64,000 bases of DNA from Megasphaera elsdenii (GTDB taxonomy: Bacteria; Bacillota; Negativicutes; Veillonellales; Megasphaeraceae), in contig NZ_JAJBQV010000001.1 in the NCBI RefSeq assembly GCF_020539865.1, forward strand, positions 124,001 through 188,000, written 5' to 3'. Both the position numbers and the translations under genes were made by a program. Below, piece by piece: positions 38,758-45,689 of the stretch. Numbering within the stretch: position 1 is the stretch's first letter; each line of letters starts with the position of its first letter. The notes beneath the pieces are model-generated. The model saw only the letters and a program-made list of their open reading frames with translations. It had not been told where the DNA came from and searched no databases.

Positions 38758-39804
38758 ATGAAAAAAGCTGATGTCGAAAAGAAAATGACAGCAATCAAGG
38801 AAGCAGTAGAAAAGAGATACCCCGGTGTAATGGCTGATGTCAAATTGAATGAATGGCAGAAAAGCGGCTATCACCGCCTTTACATCGACCTCGATTGCAA
38901 GGCCGATGTAAATGGGACGGCGCGCGAATTTGTTGCAAGATTTGGCTTCATTAATTTAGAAACAAATAGATACAGCGCAAAAAATGCTTACAACATGAAA
39001 GCTGTAAGCGCAGAAGAAATCACAGAAGCCAAGATGCTCAGTGAGTACGCTTCTGCGTACAAGGAAGCTGAAAAAGACGATAGACGCTACACAGCAAATT
39101 CTGGTTATCGTGAAGTATTTCAGCTTAGCGAAGAAGAACTCGAAAACGGCATCTCAGCGAAAGAGATGCTTGATAAGAGCTTCGAGAACGGAGTGAGCGT
39201 CGAAAATATTGATACATGCTGGCTTGTCATTGATTCAGAAGTCGTGACGGAAGACAGCACATTTATCGGCAGTACGGGAGAAAAAGAAATTATTGAAGTG
39301 AATGGAGATAAATATATCGTACTCAGGAAATACGGGAAAAGCCTTATTACGGGCGTGGCCGTCAAGGTTGGCGATCATTTCGACCCATTTGGCGCAGTAG
39401 ATAAGTATCGCATCGTCTGGGAAAACGGAAAGATTACGTTGCTGGAACCTTGGGGCGAAAAAATATGGCGCGCACCGAATCAGAAGAAAATAGACCAGCC
39501 GGAAGCACCAGCAAAAGTTATAGAAGATGAAAAAATCGGAAGTTATGATGGGCGCATTGTAACTATAAGCCCGTCGGATGGTAAGTACTCCGTCGAAGAT
39601 AACGGAAAATACACCGGCGACTATGGCCGTGATTTCGATGACGGCGTATACGAAGCAGCTATGTACCTTTACGACTGGCTCGTAGCAGGGAAAGCAGTTA
39701 AGGTGGCAAACGACGAAGCCCTTAATTACATCATCGATGCAGCAGATGGCATGGACATAAAAATCGTCACAAACGATGATGGCTCAATCAAAAAGGAGGA
39801 TTGA
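38758..39804 (+). CDS. accessory protein of unknown function
   Basis: A 348-residue protein starting at the ATG behind ATAAGGAGGCAATC; the longer upstream frame overlaps the promoter and is rejected. It is acidic and appears to have several small domains: an N-terminal alpha/beta part (VEKRYPGVMADVKLNEWQK), a middle SWIM-like or beta part (EVNGDKYIVLRKYGKSL) and a C-terminal part with two similar beta segments. I do not recognise it. It has its own promoter and operator, lies next to the CRISPR-repeat-like RNA, and is co-transcribed with a ribbon-helix-helix protein, a context like that of anti-defence (acr-aca) loci. That role is inference. Confidence 0.75.
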   Translation: MKKADVEKKMTAIKEAVEKRYPGVMADVKLNEWQKSGYHRLYIDLDCKADVNGTAREFVARFGFINLETNRYSAKNAYNMKAVSAEEITEAKMLSEYASAYKEAEKDDRRYTANSGYREVFQLSEEELENGISAKEMLDKSFENGVSVENIDTCWLVIDSEVVTEDSTFIGSTGEKEIIEVNGDKYIVLRKYGKSLITGVAVKVGDHFDPFGAVDKYRIVWENGKITLLEPWGEKIWRAPNQKKIDQPEAPAKVIEDEKIGSYDGRIVTISPSDGKYSVEDNGKYTGDYGRDFDDGVYEAAMYLYDWLVAGKAVKVANDEALNYIIDAADGMDIKIVTNDDGSIKKED

Positions 39805-40415
39805 AAATGAAAACGTCAGAATCAAAAATCCGTGCAAATACACGGTACAACAAAAAGGCGTACGACCAATTGGCCATACGCTTGCCTAAGGGCGAACGTG
39901 AACGCTTCGCAGCATACGCAGAAGGAAAAGGGCTGTCGCTGGCGGAATACGTGCGCCGTGCATGTTATGAATTTTCGGGGAAGGGCTTCGTTTCCGTTGC
40001 GTATGCGGGATGGAGTGTAAGCGTCTCTGGCGGCTGGATCGTCGCCGAGAGGATAGATAATAGTGAAGAGGAGTGGCTGGCTGCACCAGCAACAGCGAGC
40101 CGGCTGGCAAAGTTAGCAGAGATTGCAAAAGAGTGGTCAGAGACTTCTTCCACAAGAACTGAACTGGCACTCGAAGCACTCAAGGAGTGGAACCCTATTA
40201 GGCATACAGCCCGTCCGGGCTTCACATCGTATCGTGACGAGGATGGAACAGCATACTTCGAAGATGAAATATGCCGGTTCAAGACGAAGGAGCTCGTCAC
40301 CACCTACCTCGTCGGAGCTGATGAGGGCGAGTATTATTACTTCCGTGACGGACTCGGCGCAGACCCCGTTGACCTGCTTGATTTCGTAGTTTGCGAGCCG
40401 GAGCCACAAAAGTAA
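39801..40415 (+). CDS. ribbon-helix-helix protein with extra C-terminal domain
   Basis: A 204-residue protein overlapping the previous gene by ATGA. The N-terminal 50 residues look like an Arc-type ribbon-helix-helix: a strand (DQLAIRLPKGERERF) then two helices (AAYAEGKGLSLAEYVRRACYE). The remaining 150 residues are unfamiliar, with alternating strands and acidic patches. Its most likely job is autoregulation through the TGCTAGCA sites upstream. Small regulators beside anti-CRISPR genes (Aca) follow this design, although they usually have helix-turn-helix folds and are smaller. Confidence 0.72.
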   Translation: MKMKTSESKIRANTRYNKKAYDQLAIRLPKGERERFAAYAEGKGLSLAEYVRRACYEFSGKGFVSVAYAGWSVSVSGGWIVAERIDNSEEEWLAAPATASRLAKLAEIAKEWSETSSTRTELALEALKEWNPIRHTARPGFTSYRDEDGTAYFEDEICRFKTKELVTTYLVGADEGEYYYFRDGLGADPVDLLDFVVCEPEPQK

Positions 40416-40440
40416 CATTTTTAGTTACATCTAAAACGAA

Positions 40441-40482
40441 AAAGAAAACCAGCTGAATGTAGATATTCAGCTGGTTTTCTTT
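40441..40482. terminator. 18-bp bidirectional terminator
   Basis: A perfect 18-base-pair stem (40441-40458 with 40465-40482) and a 6-base loop, with A-rich sequence before it and T-rich after it. It ends the plus-strand accessory operon and could also stop leftward transcripts. Confidence 0.9.
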
Positions 40483-40962
40483 GTATTCGTATAGCATACT
40501 AGCTCGTACCTATATATTTACAATATATACCAGTCCTGTCTTGTGTGATACTTAGCCTTTTATAATTCCGCTACAGGCTACAATCGTTTTTAATCTATCC
40601 GCCGTATCTTCCGCCACCGTAGTGAACCTGCTGAATAAATGCATATAGGTGGATAGATAAAGATTCAAGGTTATATTCGTGATAACAGGCTTATTATAGC
40701 TAATTAATGAACACGCATAGCGTGGGGTAGCGTTGCATATTTTATTACTTCCGATAACGTTAAATTATCGTAAGTAATAAAATATGCGTTTATATAGTCC
40801 TATATACTTGTATTATCGTTAGCGTATTTACGCCATTTATTGAGTAATTACTTGATTTTATTTACATATGCTTTTATATGTTTTTATGCGTCTTTTCCGC
40901 AAACAGGGCGGAAAAAAGGACGGAAGTTTTGAGGACGTATATGGTTATGGTAATGATAAAAT
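40483..40962. other. AT-rich gap between the two phage modules
   Basis: About 480 bases without a credible gene on either strand, lying between two convergent terminators. It is clearly more AT-rich than the rest. Besides the long hairpin at 40735-40787 it has a shorter perfect hairpin, TTTTCCGC/GCGGAAAA with a 7-base loop, at 40893-40915. No CRISPR-like repeat, tRNA or promoter pair was found. It is the natural place for an attachment site or junction of two prophages, but no repeat proving that can be seen within this window. Confidence 0.55.
40735..40787. repeat. 53-base near-perfect inverted repeat
   Basis: Outer arms of 16 bases, GCATATTTTATTACTT and its exact complement, then a C/T mismatch, then 6-base inner arms CGATAA/TTATCG around a 7-base loop. 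In total 22 of 23 base pairs match. There is no T-run after it, so it is not a typical terminator. Possible roles are a recombination or protein-binding site or a structured RNA. Confidence 0.75.
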
Positions 40963-40994
40963 AAAGGCACTCACATTATAACGTGAGTGCCTTT
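40963..40994 (-). terminator. terminator of minus-strand late operon
   Basis: A perfect 12-base stem AAAGGCACTCAC/GTGAGTGCCTTT with an 8-base loop. Read on the minus strand it is followed by TTTATTTTATC. It lies four bases beyond the stop of the last minus-strand lysis gene. Confidence 0.88.
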
Positions 40995-40997
40995 GAT

Positions 40998-41459
40998 TTA
41001 TTTTGCGACCAATCCTACGGCAAGGATTCCGGCAGCTATGGCCCAGGTGTCACGCTGCCGTTTTAGCCTGGACTGCTTTTTCGTCATCTCATTTATTTGA
41101 CTGGTCAACGTCTGCAAGGATTCGCTCTGCTTCTGCAAGTCGTTGTTGGCTTGCGTCAATGAGCCGTTGGCTGTCTGCAACGAGTTCTTGGTTTTCAGCA
41201 GCTGTTCGTTGGCCGCTGCTAATTGTGTCTGTAACGTCGTCGAGTTGCTGCTCAGCTTGTCTAATTTGCTCTGTAGCTCTGCTAATGTTGTCTCTTGCTC
41301 TTTTATTATCGTCTGTAGTTGACTGTACTGTTCGTTCGACATTACGATTTTCCCGGACGGACTGTTTGTCGTAGTGTCGGCACACCAGCCAGCTGCCGGC
41401 AGCAGCAATAATAAGCAGCAGGATACAAGCAACAATAAGTGTTTTATTTTGTTCGGCAA
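40998..41459 (-). CDS. embedded spanin-like periplasmic coiled-coil protein
   Basis: A 153-residue protein that starts at a TTG behind GAGGAGGTCAAAGCCA, inside the upstream spanin-like gene in another frame. It has a signal-like N terminus (LLLLVSCCLLLLLPAAGWCAD), a long coiled coil (IKEQETTLAELQSKLDKL) and a C-terminal hydrophobic end (TWAIAAGILAVGLVAK). It is a clear homologue of the plus-strand protein at 36424-36882. Both keep the odd Gly-aromatic-Cys-Ala at the end of the signal rather than a normal lipobox. The role in outer membrane disruption is inferred. Confidence 0.66.
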   Translation of the reverse strand: MPNKIKHLLLLVSCCLLLLLPAAGWCADTTTNSPSGKIVMSNEQYSQLQTIIKEQETTLAELQSKLDKLSSNSTTLQTQLAAANEQLLKTKNSLQTANGSLTQANNDLQKQSESLQTLTSQINEMTKKQSRLKRQRDTWAIAAGILAVGLVAK

Positions 41460-41493
41460 TGGCTTTGACCTCCTCTTTTCGCGGCAGATACAA
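41089..41493 (-). CDS. inner-membrane spanin-like protein
   Basis: About 134 residues with one N-terminal membrane helix (TLIVACILLLIIAAAGSWLV) and a periplasmic coiled coil (RARDNISRATEQIRQAEQQL). It is homologous to 36387-36800 and has the same overlapping partner, so the nested two-gene design is conserved between the two lysis blocks. The TTG at 41493 fits AGGAGGTGATC better than the GTG at 41502, which is part of that site. Confidence 0.68.
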   Translation of the reverse strand: MYLPRKEEVKAIAEQNKTLIVACILLLIIAAAGSWLVCRHYDKQSVRENRNVERTVQSTTDDNKRARDNISRATEQIRQAEQQLDDVTDTISSGQRTAAENQELVADSQRLIDASQQRLAEAERILADVDQSNK

Positions 41494-41505
41494 TAAGATC
41501 ACCTC

Positions 41506-42102
41506 CTATTTATACCATTCGTTCATGTCTAAGTCATCGTTCCAGCCGTCGATCCGGCCCGTATTCGTGTACTGCCAGCCGGCCAGCGGCAGGCTGCAAA
41601 CTTCGCCGTAATCGCAGGTAGAATTGTACTGGTTGTACCAAATCGGGACGTAGTCAGCAAGCTCATTGGTGGCGATATAATCCCGCAATGCGTAATAGCC
41701 GGCATAAATCCCAGCAGCCTGTCCGGCAGCATTTAATTCAGAGATGAAGGCGGAACAACGACCCGTTGGATCATCTACGCCCGTCAGCCAATCAACCCGA
41801 GACGGCAGGCTTTTCGGGTCGTCTTCGATGTCATACCAAATACCGAGAGGCGGCGTTTCTCCGCCGAGCAGGTTAAGCATTTCTTGCGCTTCGCAACGGG
41901 CATCGTCCGGAGTCCATGCGTGGGTATAGCAGTAGACGCCCCAGGGCAGGCCATGCTGCCGACATTCTGCGATGAAATCGTACACGCAGTTTGTCGGTTT
42001 CGTCCCGTTGAGTGCTTTGATGATGACGCCTTTGACGCCTGCTGCGACGAGGTCGTCAAAGTTAATTCTTTCTTGCCAATCGGAAATATCAACTACTTTC
42101 AT
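41506..42102 (-). CDS. GH25 lysozyme (endolysin)
   Basis: A second GH25 muramidase, 198 residues from the ATG at 42102 behind GGAGGCGTACAT. Motifs: VDISDWQ with the N-terminal Asp, VIIKALNGT, GVYCYTHAWTPDDA, GIWYDIEDD with the acidic pair, and AGIYAGYYALRDYI. It differs clearly from the plus-strand lysozyme (37594-38193), so the two are not a recent duplication. It has no signal peptide or binding repeat. It serves the podovirus lysis block. Confidence 0.93.
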   Translation of the reverse strand: MKVVDISDWQERINFDDLVAAGVKGVIIKALNGTKPTNCVYDFIAECRQHGLPWGVYCYTHAWTPDDARCEAQEMLNLLGGETPPLGIWYDIEDDPKSLPSRVDWLTGVDDPTGRCSAFISELNAAGQAAGIYAGYYALRDYIATNELADYVPIWYNQYNSTCDYGEVCSLPLAGWQYTNTGRIDGWNDDLDMNEWYK

Positions 42103-42113
42103 ATGTACGCCTC

Positions 42114-42557
42114 CTATTCTACGATGTACCAATCATCACTAAGCATATCCGCCTGGCTAGCAAGCCAACCAAGCTGCACGCCCTGATTGCCCACAAAAGC
42201 AATGGCCTTATTGCCCATGGTATTGTGATCTACATTGATTCCGTCCCCCTTGGCGTTAATGTAGCTGACGCTAGTAGCCAATTCGATGTATTGCCCCTTT
42301 CCGTTCCAGTTAGACCGTGCGCAGCGTTCACCATTCTTTACTGCTTGGATAGCTTCGCCGAAAGTCATGCCAGTCGTTTTTACTTCTTCGTATGTCCTTT
42401 TGAAAATATCCGGTTTGCAAGGGTACTGTTCCCCCTTAACGCCGGTAATGACGTAATCACCAGCGGAGGCTTTCATGTCCCCTTCGAGTGTGTGGATTAT
42501 TTTTTCTTCGTTGGTTCGGTATGCTTCAATAATGACAGGCTTTTTGCGATATTTCAT
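42114..42557 (-). CDS. PGDYG-like domain fused to DUF2829 (Tad2-like)
   Basis: About 147 residues in two parts. The N-terminal 60 residues ([19 protein letters not shown] and [17 protein letters not shown]) match a common phage PGDYG-type domain. The C-terminal 85 residues are DUF2829: [21 protein letters not shown], then [18 protein letters not shown]2829 proteins include Tad2, which binds the signal molecule of the Thoeris defence system and blocks it. So an anti-defence role is plausible. The gene is inside the lysis operon between DUF6275 and the lysozyme. The second ATG (42557) has better ribosome spacing than the one at 42563. Confidence 0.82.
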   Translation of the reverse strand: MKYRKKPVIIEAYRTNEEKIIHTLEGDMKASAGDYVITGVKGEQYPCKPDIFKRTYEEVKTTGMTFGEAIQAVKNGERCARSNWNGKGQYIELATSVSYINAKGDGINVDHNTMGNKAIAFVGNQGVQLGWLASQADMLSDDWYIVE

Positions 42558-42569
42558 GTACATGTCCTC

Positions 42570-42818
42570 CTAGTCTTTTACGCAGTAATTTTCCCATTTC
42601 TTGTATACGTCGACATAAGTTTCGCCTTTATCGCCATTGTGCGTGACTTCGTAGTACATGCCATCTGACACCGTCGTACTTACTAAGCACTTCCAGTTCT
42701 GTAAAGTCTTGGCAAACCAGACGACGAAAACGTCATCCATCGTGATTCTTTTTCCATCAGTAACATCTACATGGTCATTAAAATAATTCATGATAATTCT
42801 TCTAGCTTTTTCCTGCAT
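42570..42818 (-). CDS. DUF6275 phage protein
   Basis: An 82-residue protein whose central run (VFVVWFAKTLQNWK, then STTVSDGMYYEVTHNGDKGE and YVDVYKKWENY) matches the DUF6275 family found near phage lysis and tail genes. Function unknown. The start overlaps the holin-like gene by 17 bases. Confidence 0.78.
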   Translation of the reverse strand: MQEKARRIIMNYFNDHVDVTDGKRITMDDVFVVWFAKTLQNWKCLVSTTVSDGMYYEVTHNGDKGETYVDVYKKWENYCVKD

Positions 42819-43125
42819 CCTTCTTGACCTCCTGTCTTAATGGCATAGCTCCTACTGGCGAGTTATACCGCGAATCCATACCGTACTTTGTCCAGGCCGC
42901 TTTTGCCAAGCCCACGATACCGGCCAAACCGCCGGCCACGGCAGAGACGCCGGACCAGCAACTCATGAGTTCAAATTTTGTGCCGTGTAAGGCATTTGAC
43001 CAGTACCCGTAAAGCCAGCTACATAAAATCAGGCAAAGAAAAATCATCATGATGACGGACAACATGATGACTAAGGCCAGCCAATTTTTCTCTGCCCAAT
43101 GTCCAAATTGGACAATCTTTTTCAT
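42802..43125 (-). CDS. two-helix holin-like membrane protein
   Basis: A 107-residue protein from the ATG at 43125, behind TTAGGAGGGATGCT; the longer frame upstream has no ribosome site. Two membrane helices (ALVIMLSVIMMIFLCLILCSW and a second around AGGLAGIVGLA) and a charged tail. It is a homologue of the plus-strand protein at 37268-37597 (shared YWxNAL and FELxSCWSG). It likely acts as a holin together with the XhlA-like gene just upstream. Confidence 0.7.
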   Translation of the reverse strand: MKKIVQFGHWAEKNWLALVIMLSVIMMIFLCLILCSWLYGYWSNALHGTKFELMSCWSGVSAVAGGLAGIVGLAKAAWTKYGMDSRYNSPVGAMPLRQEVKKDAGKS

Positions 43126-43135
43126 AGCATCCCTC

Positions 43136-43375
43136 CTAATGCCGAAAATAATCAACAATGAAAGATATAATGCCGCCAATAATGCCAGCGATGACATACA
43201 TCGAATTGATGCGATGATGTGCCGAGCGGCCGCGCTGATCTGCGATAATCGCCAGCTCTTTTGTAGCTTGGAATTGTTCTTCCAACTTTTTCACCGTATC
43301 GAGCGCTTGCTTTGATTGCGCTTCTAGTCGACTCATCCGCTCCAGGACTTCTGTTTGAAAATCATGTTCACTCAT
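43136..43375 (-). CDS. XhlA-like haemolysin/holin-associated protein
   Basis: A 79-residue protein with an N-terminal amphipathic coiled coil (VLERMSRLEAQSKQALDTVKKLEEQF) and one C-terminal membrane helix (YVIAGIIGGIISFIVDYF), the layout of XhlA proteins that work with a holin in Bacillus PBSX-like phages. It overlaps the preceding gene by ATGA and is followed by a two-helix holin-like gene. Confidence 0.8.
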   Translation of the reverse strand: MSEHDFQTEVLERMSRLEAQSKQALDTVKKLEEQFQATKELAIIADQRGRSAHHRINSMYVIAGIIGGIISFIVDYFRH

Positions 43376-43530
43376 AACGCTCCCTCTATTTGTCTCTTTA
43401 ATGTGTCTGCGCTTTTTAATGCGTTTTTTATCGACTGGCTTAGTTCGACGCTCATTGCCAATTCAGTAATTGCTTTGTTTTGTATGGCTATAATTTCTTC
43501 TTGCGCTTCTATAATTTCAGCTGTTGTCAT
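43372..43530 (-). CDS. 52-residue helical protein, unknown
   Basis: A short gene, ATG at 43530 behind GGAGTTGGAGAAAGC, overlapping both neighbours by a few bases. The product (MTTAEIIEAQEEIIAIQNKA onward) is one long amphipathic helix without a membrane segment. It is translationally coupled to the XhlA-like gene by ATGA. Function unknown; perhaps a fibre or lysis accessory. Confidence 0.6.
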   Translation of the reverse strand: MTTAEIIEAQEEIIAIQNKAITELAMSVELSQSIKNALKSADTLKRQIEGAL

Positions 43531-43750
43531 TTGCTTTCTCCAACTCCGCCTTTAAGTCATTGATTTTTTTGCGGGTCGCTTCGCGATCAGCAATTAGTTT
43601 GGCTGCATCGTAAGGGTCTTTACTTCCATTCAGTCTGGCTTCGTAAATTTTAATAATACGATAATCACCTATTTCTGAGGTGTTGCTTGACAGGCTCGAT
43701 TGGAGCTTTTGAATTTCAGTTTGTAATAATTCTCTTTCGTCATTTGTCAT
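43517..43750 (-). CDS. small coiled-coil protein, unknown
   Basis: A 77-residue charged helical protein that begins 11 bases before the end of the reverse transcriptase gene, behind AAGGAGTTGATGAAAA. The first and last parts are coiled coil (LLQTEIQKLQSSLS, RKKINDLKAELEK). No family was recognised. It links the retroelement to the lysis genes in one operon. Confidence 0.65.
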   Translation of the reverse strand: MTNDERELLQTEIQKLQSSLSSNTSEIGDYRIIKIYEARLNGSKDPYDAAKLIADREATRKKINDLKAELEKANDNS

Positions 43751-44873
43751 TTTTCATCAACTCCTTATATAACTTGTCCATATCCCTGAGCGTCCGATGT
43801 GCATGATACCACTTCTTATCACCGCGCCACGACTTATACTGCACCCACGCTTGCTTCTCGGTTAACTCTCCCGTCTCAACAAGCTGTTTGATTTTCTTTA
43901 TCCGCCGTCTTTCACGCTTCACAGCGTCGCGTGGAATCTTGCGGATGATTTTGCCAGTATCGGTCAATATATAGCGCGTCTTTAGCCAGGTAAATCCATG
44001 GGATATTTTTACTATCTGCGTTTTCTTCTTGTTGATAGTAATGCCCAACTGGCCGGCAATTGTTTCAATTTCTTTCAGCAGGCGTTTTAGGTACTCTTTA
44101 TCCGGGTGGATGATAATCCTATCGTCCATGTATGCGTCATAGCAGCGGATACCCTTTACTGTCTTGCAGTAGTTATCAATTAGCGTCGGATAGAATACGC
44201 CAATGATCTGCGAAATCTGTGAGCCAATGCTGATAGATTTCCGCATGTATCGTCTGCCAGTCAGAAGTTCTTTGCTGATATGTTGGTATTCAAGCGAATT
44301 GAACACTTCCTTCTCAATGTCTTTGTTGTTGGTGTAAGAAACATCGACTTCGTACGTTTTAAATATCTTTTGTAGGATGCTTATGATGATACTATCAGGA
44401 ATCTTTTCTGCTACCAGCCTGAGCGCGGTATCATGCCGGATATTGTCGAAGTACTTACGGAAATCAATCAATAAAATATATCCGTCCGTTCCGTATCTTC
44501 GGTAGTGCCATCGCAGATGCTCTTCGAACCGCCTGCGTGTGAACGAAATCCCTTTTCCTTTTAAGCTGGCGCCATTATCATAAATCAAATACCTCCTGAG
44601 TGCCGGAATAAGGACTTCGTCTGTCAGCACATGCTGTAAAACAGCATCTCGTGGCGTCATCGCATGTATGATTCGCTCGTGGCCATTCTCATGGATGCGG
44701 AATTTCCCGCCTTGGTCCGGCTGGTATGTCCCAGTCAGTACATCTTTCTGTAAATTGGATACCTCGGTCAGCCGATTGAGTAGGAAGCGCTGTGCGTTTT
44801 GTTTCCAGCCAGATGAGCGTTCCAAGCGGCATGTGCCACGGATGAATGCATCTGCATCAATGTTTCTTGTCAT
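43740..44873 (-). CDS. DGR reverse transcriptase
   Basis: A 377-residue reverse transcriptase of a diversity-generating retroelement. It copies the template repeat RNA into cDNA with errors at adenines. Motifs: LLIDFRKYFDNI (domain 3 with the first catalytic Asp), SIGSQISQIIG (domain 4, the DGR-type SQ motif rather than the usual QG), and AYMDDRIII (the YxDD active site). A thumb-like basic helical region follows (RDAVKRERRRIKKIKQL). It lies directly behind the template repeat and an avd-like gene, the standard order. The ATG follows GAAAGGAACAC. Confidence 0.95.
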   Translation of the reverse strand: MTRNIDADAFIRGTCRLERSSGWKQNAQRFLLNRLTEVSNLQKDVLTGTYQPDQGGKFRIHENGHERIIHAMTPRDAVLQHVLTDEVLIPALRRYLIYDNGASLKGKGISFTRRRFEEHLRWHYRRYGTDGYILLIDFRKYFDNIRHDTALRLVAEKIPDSIIISILQKIFKTYEVDVSYTNNKDIEKEVFNSLEYQHISKELLTGRRYMRKSISIGSQISQIIGVFYPTLIDNYCKTVKGIRCYDAYMDDRIIIHPDKEYLKRLLKEIETIAGQLGITINKKKTQIVKISHGFTWLKTRYILTDTGKIIRKIPRDAVKRERRRIKKIKQLVETGELTEKQAWVQYKSWRGDKKWYHAHRTLRDMDKLYKELMKNDK

Positions 44874-45011
44874 GTGTTCCTTTCGGTGCCGCGCTTATAG
44901 TCTGTACCCGTAGGTGCAAGGCGTCACGGCACTTATTTACCCTGTGGGAAGGATACAAACTCATTCCCTGCTACGCACTCCGGCTTATAGCCTTTTGAGC
45001 GCTCTGAGAAG
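44874..45011 (-). ncRNA. spacer of DGR template RNA
   Basis: The 138 bases between the template repeat and the reverse transcriptase gene, with no gene on either strand. In well-studied DGRs the RNA downstream of the template repeat is needed to prime cDNA synthesis with Avd and RT. This stretch has the right place and length; its role here is inferred. Confidence 0.6.
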
Positions 45012-45097
45012 CGGGCGAACGCCGTTGACATTCGACGCGTTGTTGTAATCCGCCTCGCCATTGCTGTTCGCATTCGCGAAATTAGTGGCGCTCGCTA
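45012..45097 (-). repeat. DGR template repeat (TR)
   Basis: An 86-base copy of the 3' end of the target gene, lying between the avd-like gene and the reverse transcriptase. It matches the variable repeat at 45708-45793 except at 11 positions, and all 11 are adenines on the minus (coding) strand of the TR. If translated in the VR frame it would read ASATNFANANSNGEAD then YNNASN: the AAC/AAT codons typical of DGR templates, which can change to most amino acids. Confidence 0.95.
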
Positions 45098-45116
45098 TCA
45101 GTCCATACCCTATGCT

Positions 45117-45644
45117 TTATTTCAAATTCTTGTTGCGTTTATTGTCAGCTTTTCTCCAGCCTTTCAAAAGCGCGATCTCTCGATTTATCTCGTCGATGTA
45201 CGGGATAAGCTTTTCCGCCTTGACCGGCAGCACATCAACGATTAACTCAAATGTCTGCTTCAGGCTCTCGCAAGCTGCTATTGCGCGGTCTTGCGATACG
45301 CGCCGGTAATCGGCTTCTGATTTCGTCGTCGCCCATATCGTGTATGCGCTGGTGATGGCTTCCATCATCATGTCGAGCTGTCGGATAAGCTTGTCGCGGA
45401 ATGTCTGTATCATCCATGCCGGATAGTCATCAACAACCCGCGTAATCCCATATTTCTGTGTAATAGCCTCAAAAAGCTCTTTATCCTCTGCGGCCCAGCC
45501 GCGCGTGTAGAACGTCGGCTGTCTGGCGCGCGGCTTGAGACCGAAATCACGCACCATCAAGAACAAAATCTTCTTGTGCAGTCTGCGTGCATTCATGTAA
45601 AATTCAAGCTTCGAAGTCTTTCTATCTCTTGCCAATACGGCCAT
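45117..45644 (-). CDS. avd: Avd-like DGR accessory protein
   Basis: About 175 residues, mostly long helices, placed between the target gene and the template repeat where DGRs carry avd. Avd forms a barrel of four-helix bundles that binds RT and template RNA. Visible features are a basic N-terminal segment (ARDRKTSKLEFYMNARRLHKK) and helices AWMIQTFRDKLIRQLDMMM and SLKQTFELIVDVL. It is longer than classical Avd (about 130 residues). The ATG at 45644 is six bases from AAGGAGG; starts further upstream overlap that site. Confidence 0.82.
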   Translation of the reverse strand: MAVLARDRKTSKLEFYMNARRLHKKILFLMVRDFGLKPRARQPTFYTRGWAAEDKELFEAITQKYGITRVVDDYPAWMIQTFRDKLIRQLDMMMEAITSAYTIWATTKSEADYRRVSQDRAIAACESLKQTFELIVDVLPVKAEKLIPYIDEINREIALLKGWRKADNKRNKNLK

Positions 45645-45660
45645 AATCATCCTCCTTCTT

Positions 45661-45683
45661 CCTGGCCCCATAAAGGGGCCGGG
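45661..45683 (-). other. hairpin downstream of the variable repeat
   Basis: GGCCCC (45664-45669), loop ATAAA, GGGGCC (45675-45680), extended by two more pairs outside a mismatch. It lies seven bases past the target gene's stop codon. In the Bordetella phage DGR a DNA hairpin just downstream of the variable repeat is needed for efficient homing, so this is a candidate for the same element. It also precedes the avd ribosome site. Confidence 0.6.
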
Positions 45684-45689
45684 ATAGGG

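Noticed and set aside
40483..40962. Integrase attachment core or tRNA between the phages
   Set aside because: No tRNA fold and no direct repeat with the window edges could be seen; left as an unexplained AT-rich gap.
43740..44873. Group II intron or retron reverse transcriptase
   Set aside because: The SQ-type domain 4 motif, absence of intron domains and the adjacent TR/VR pair identify it as a DGR enzyme.
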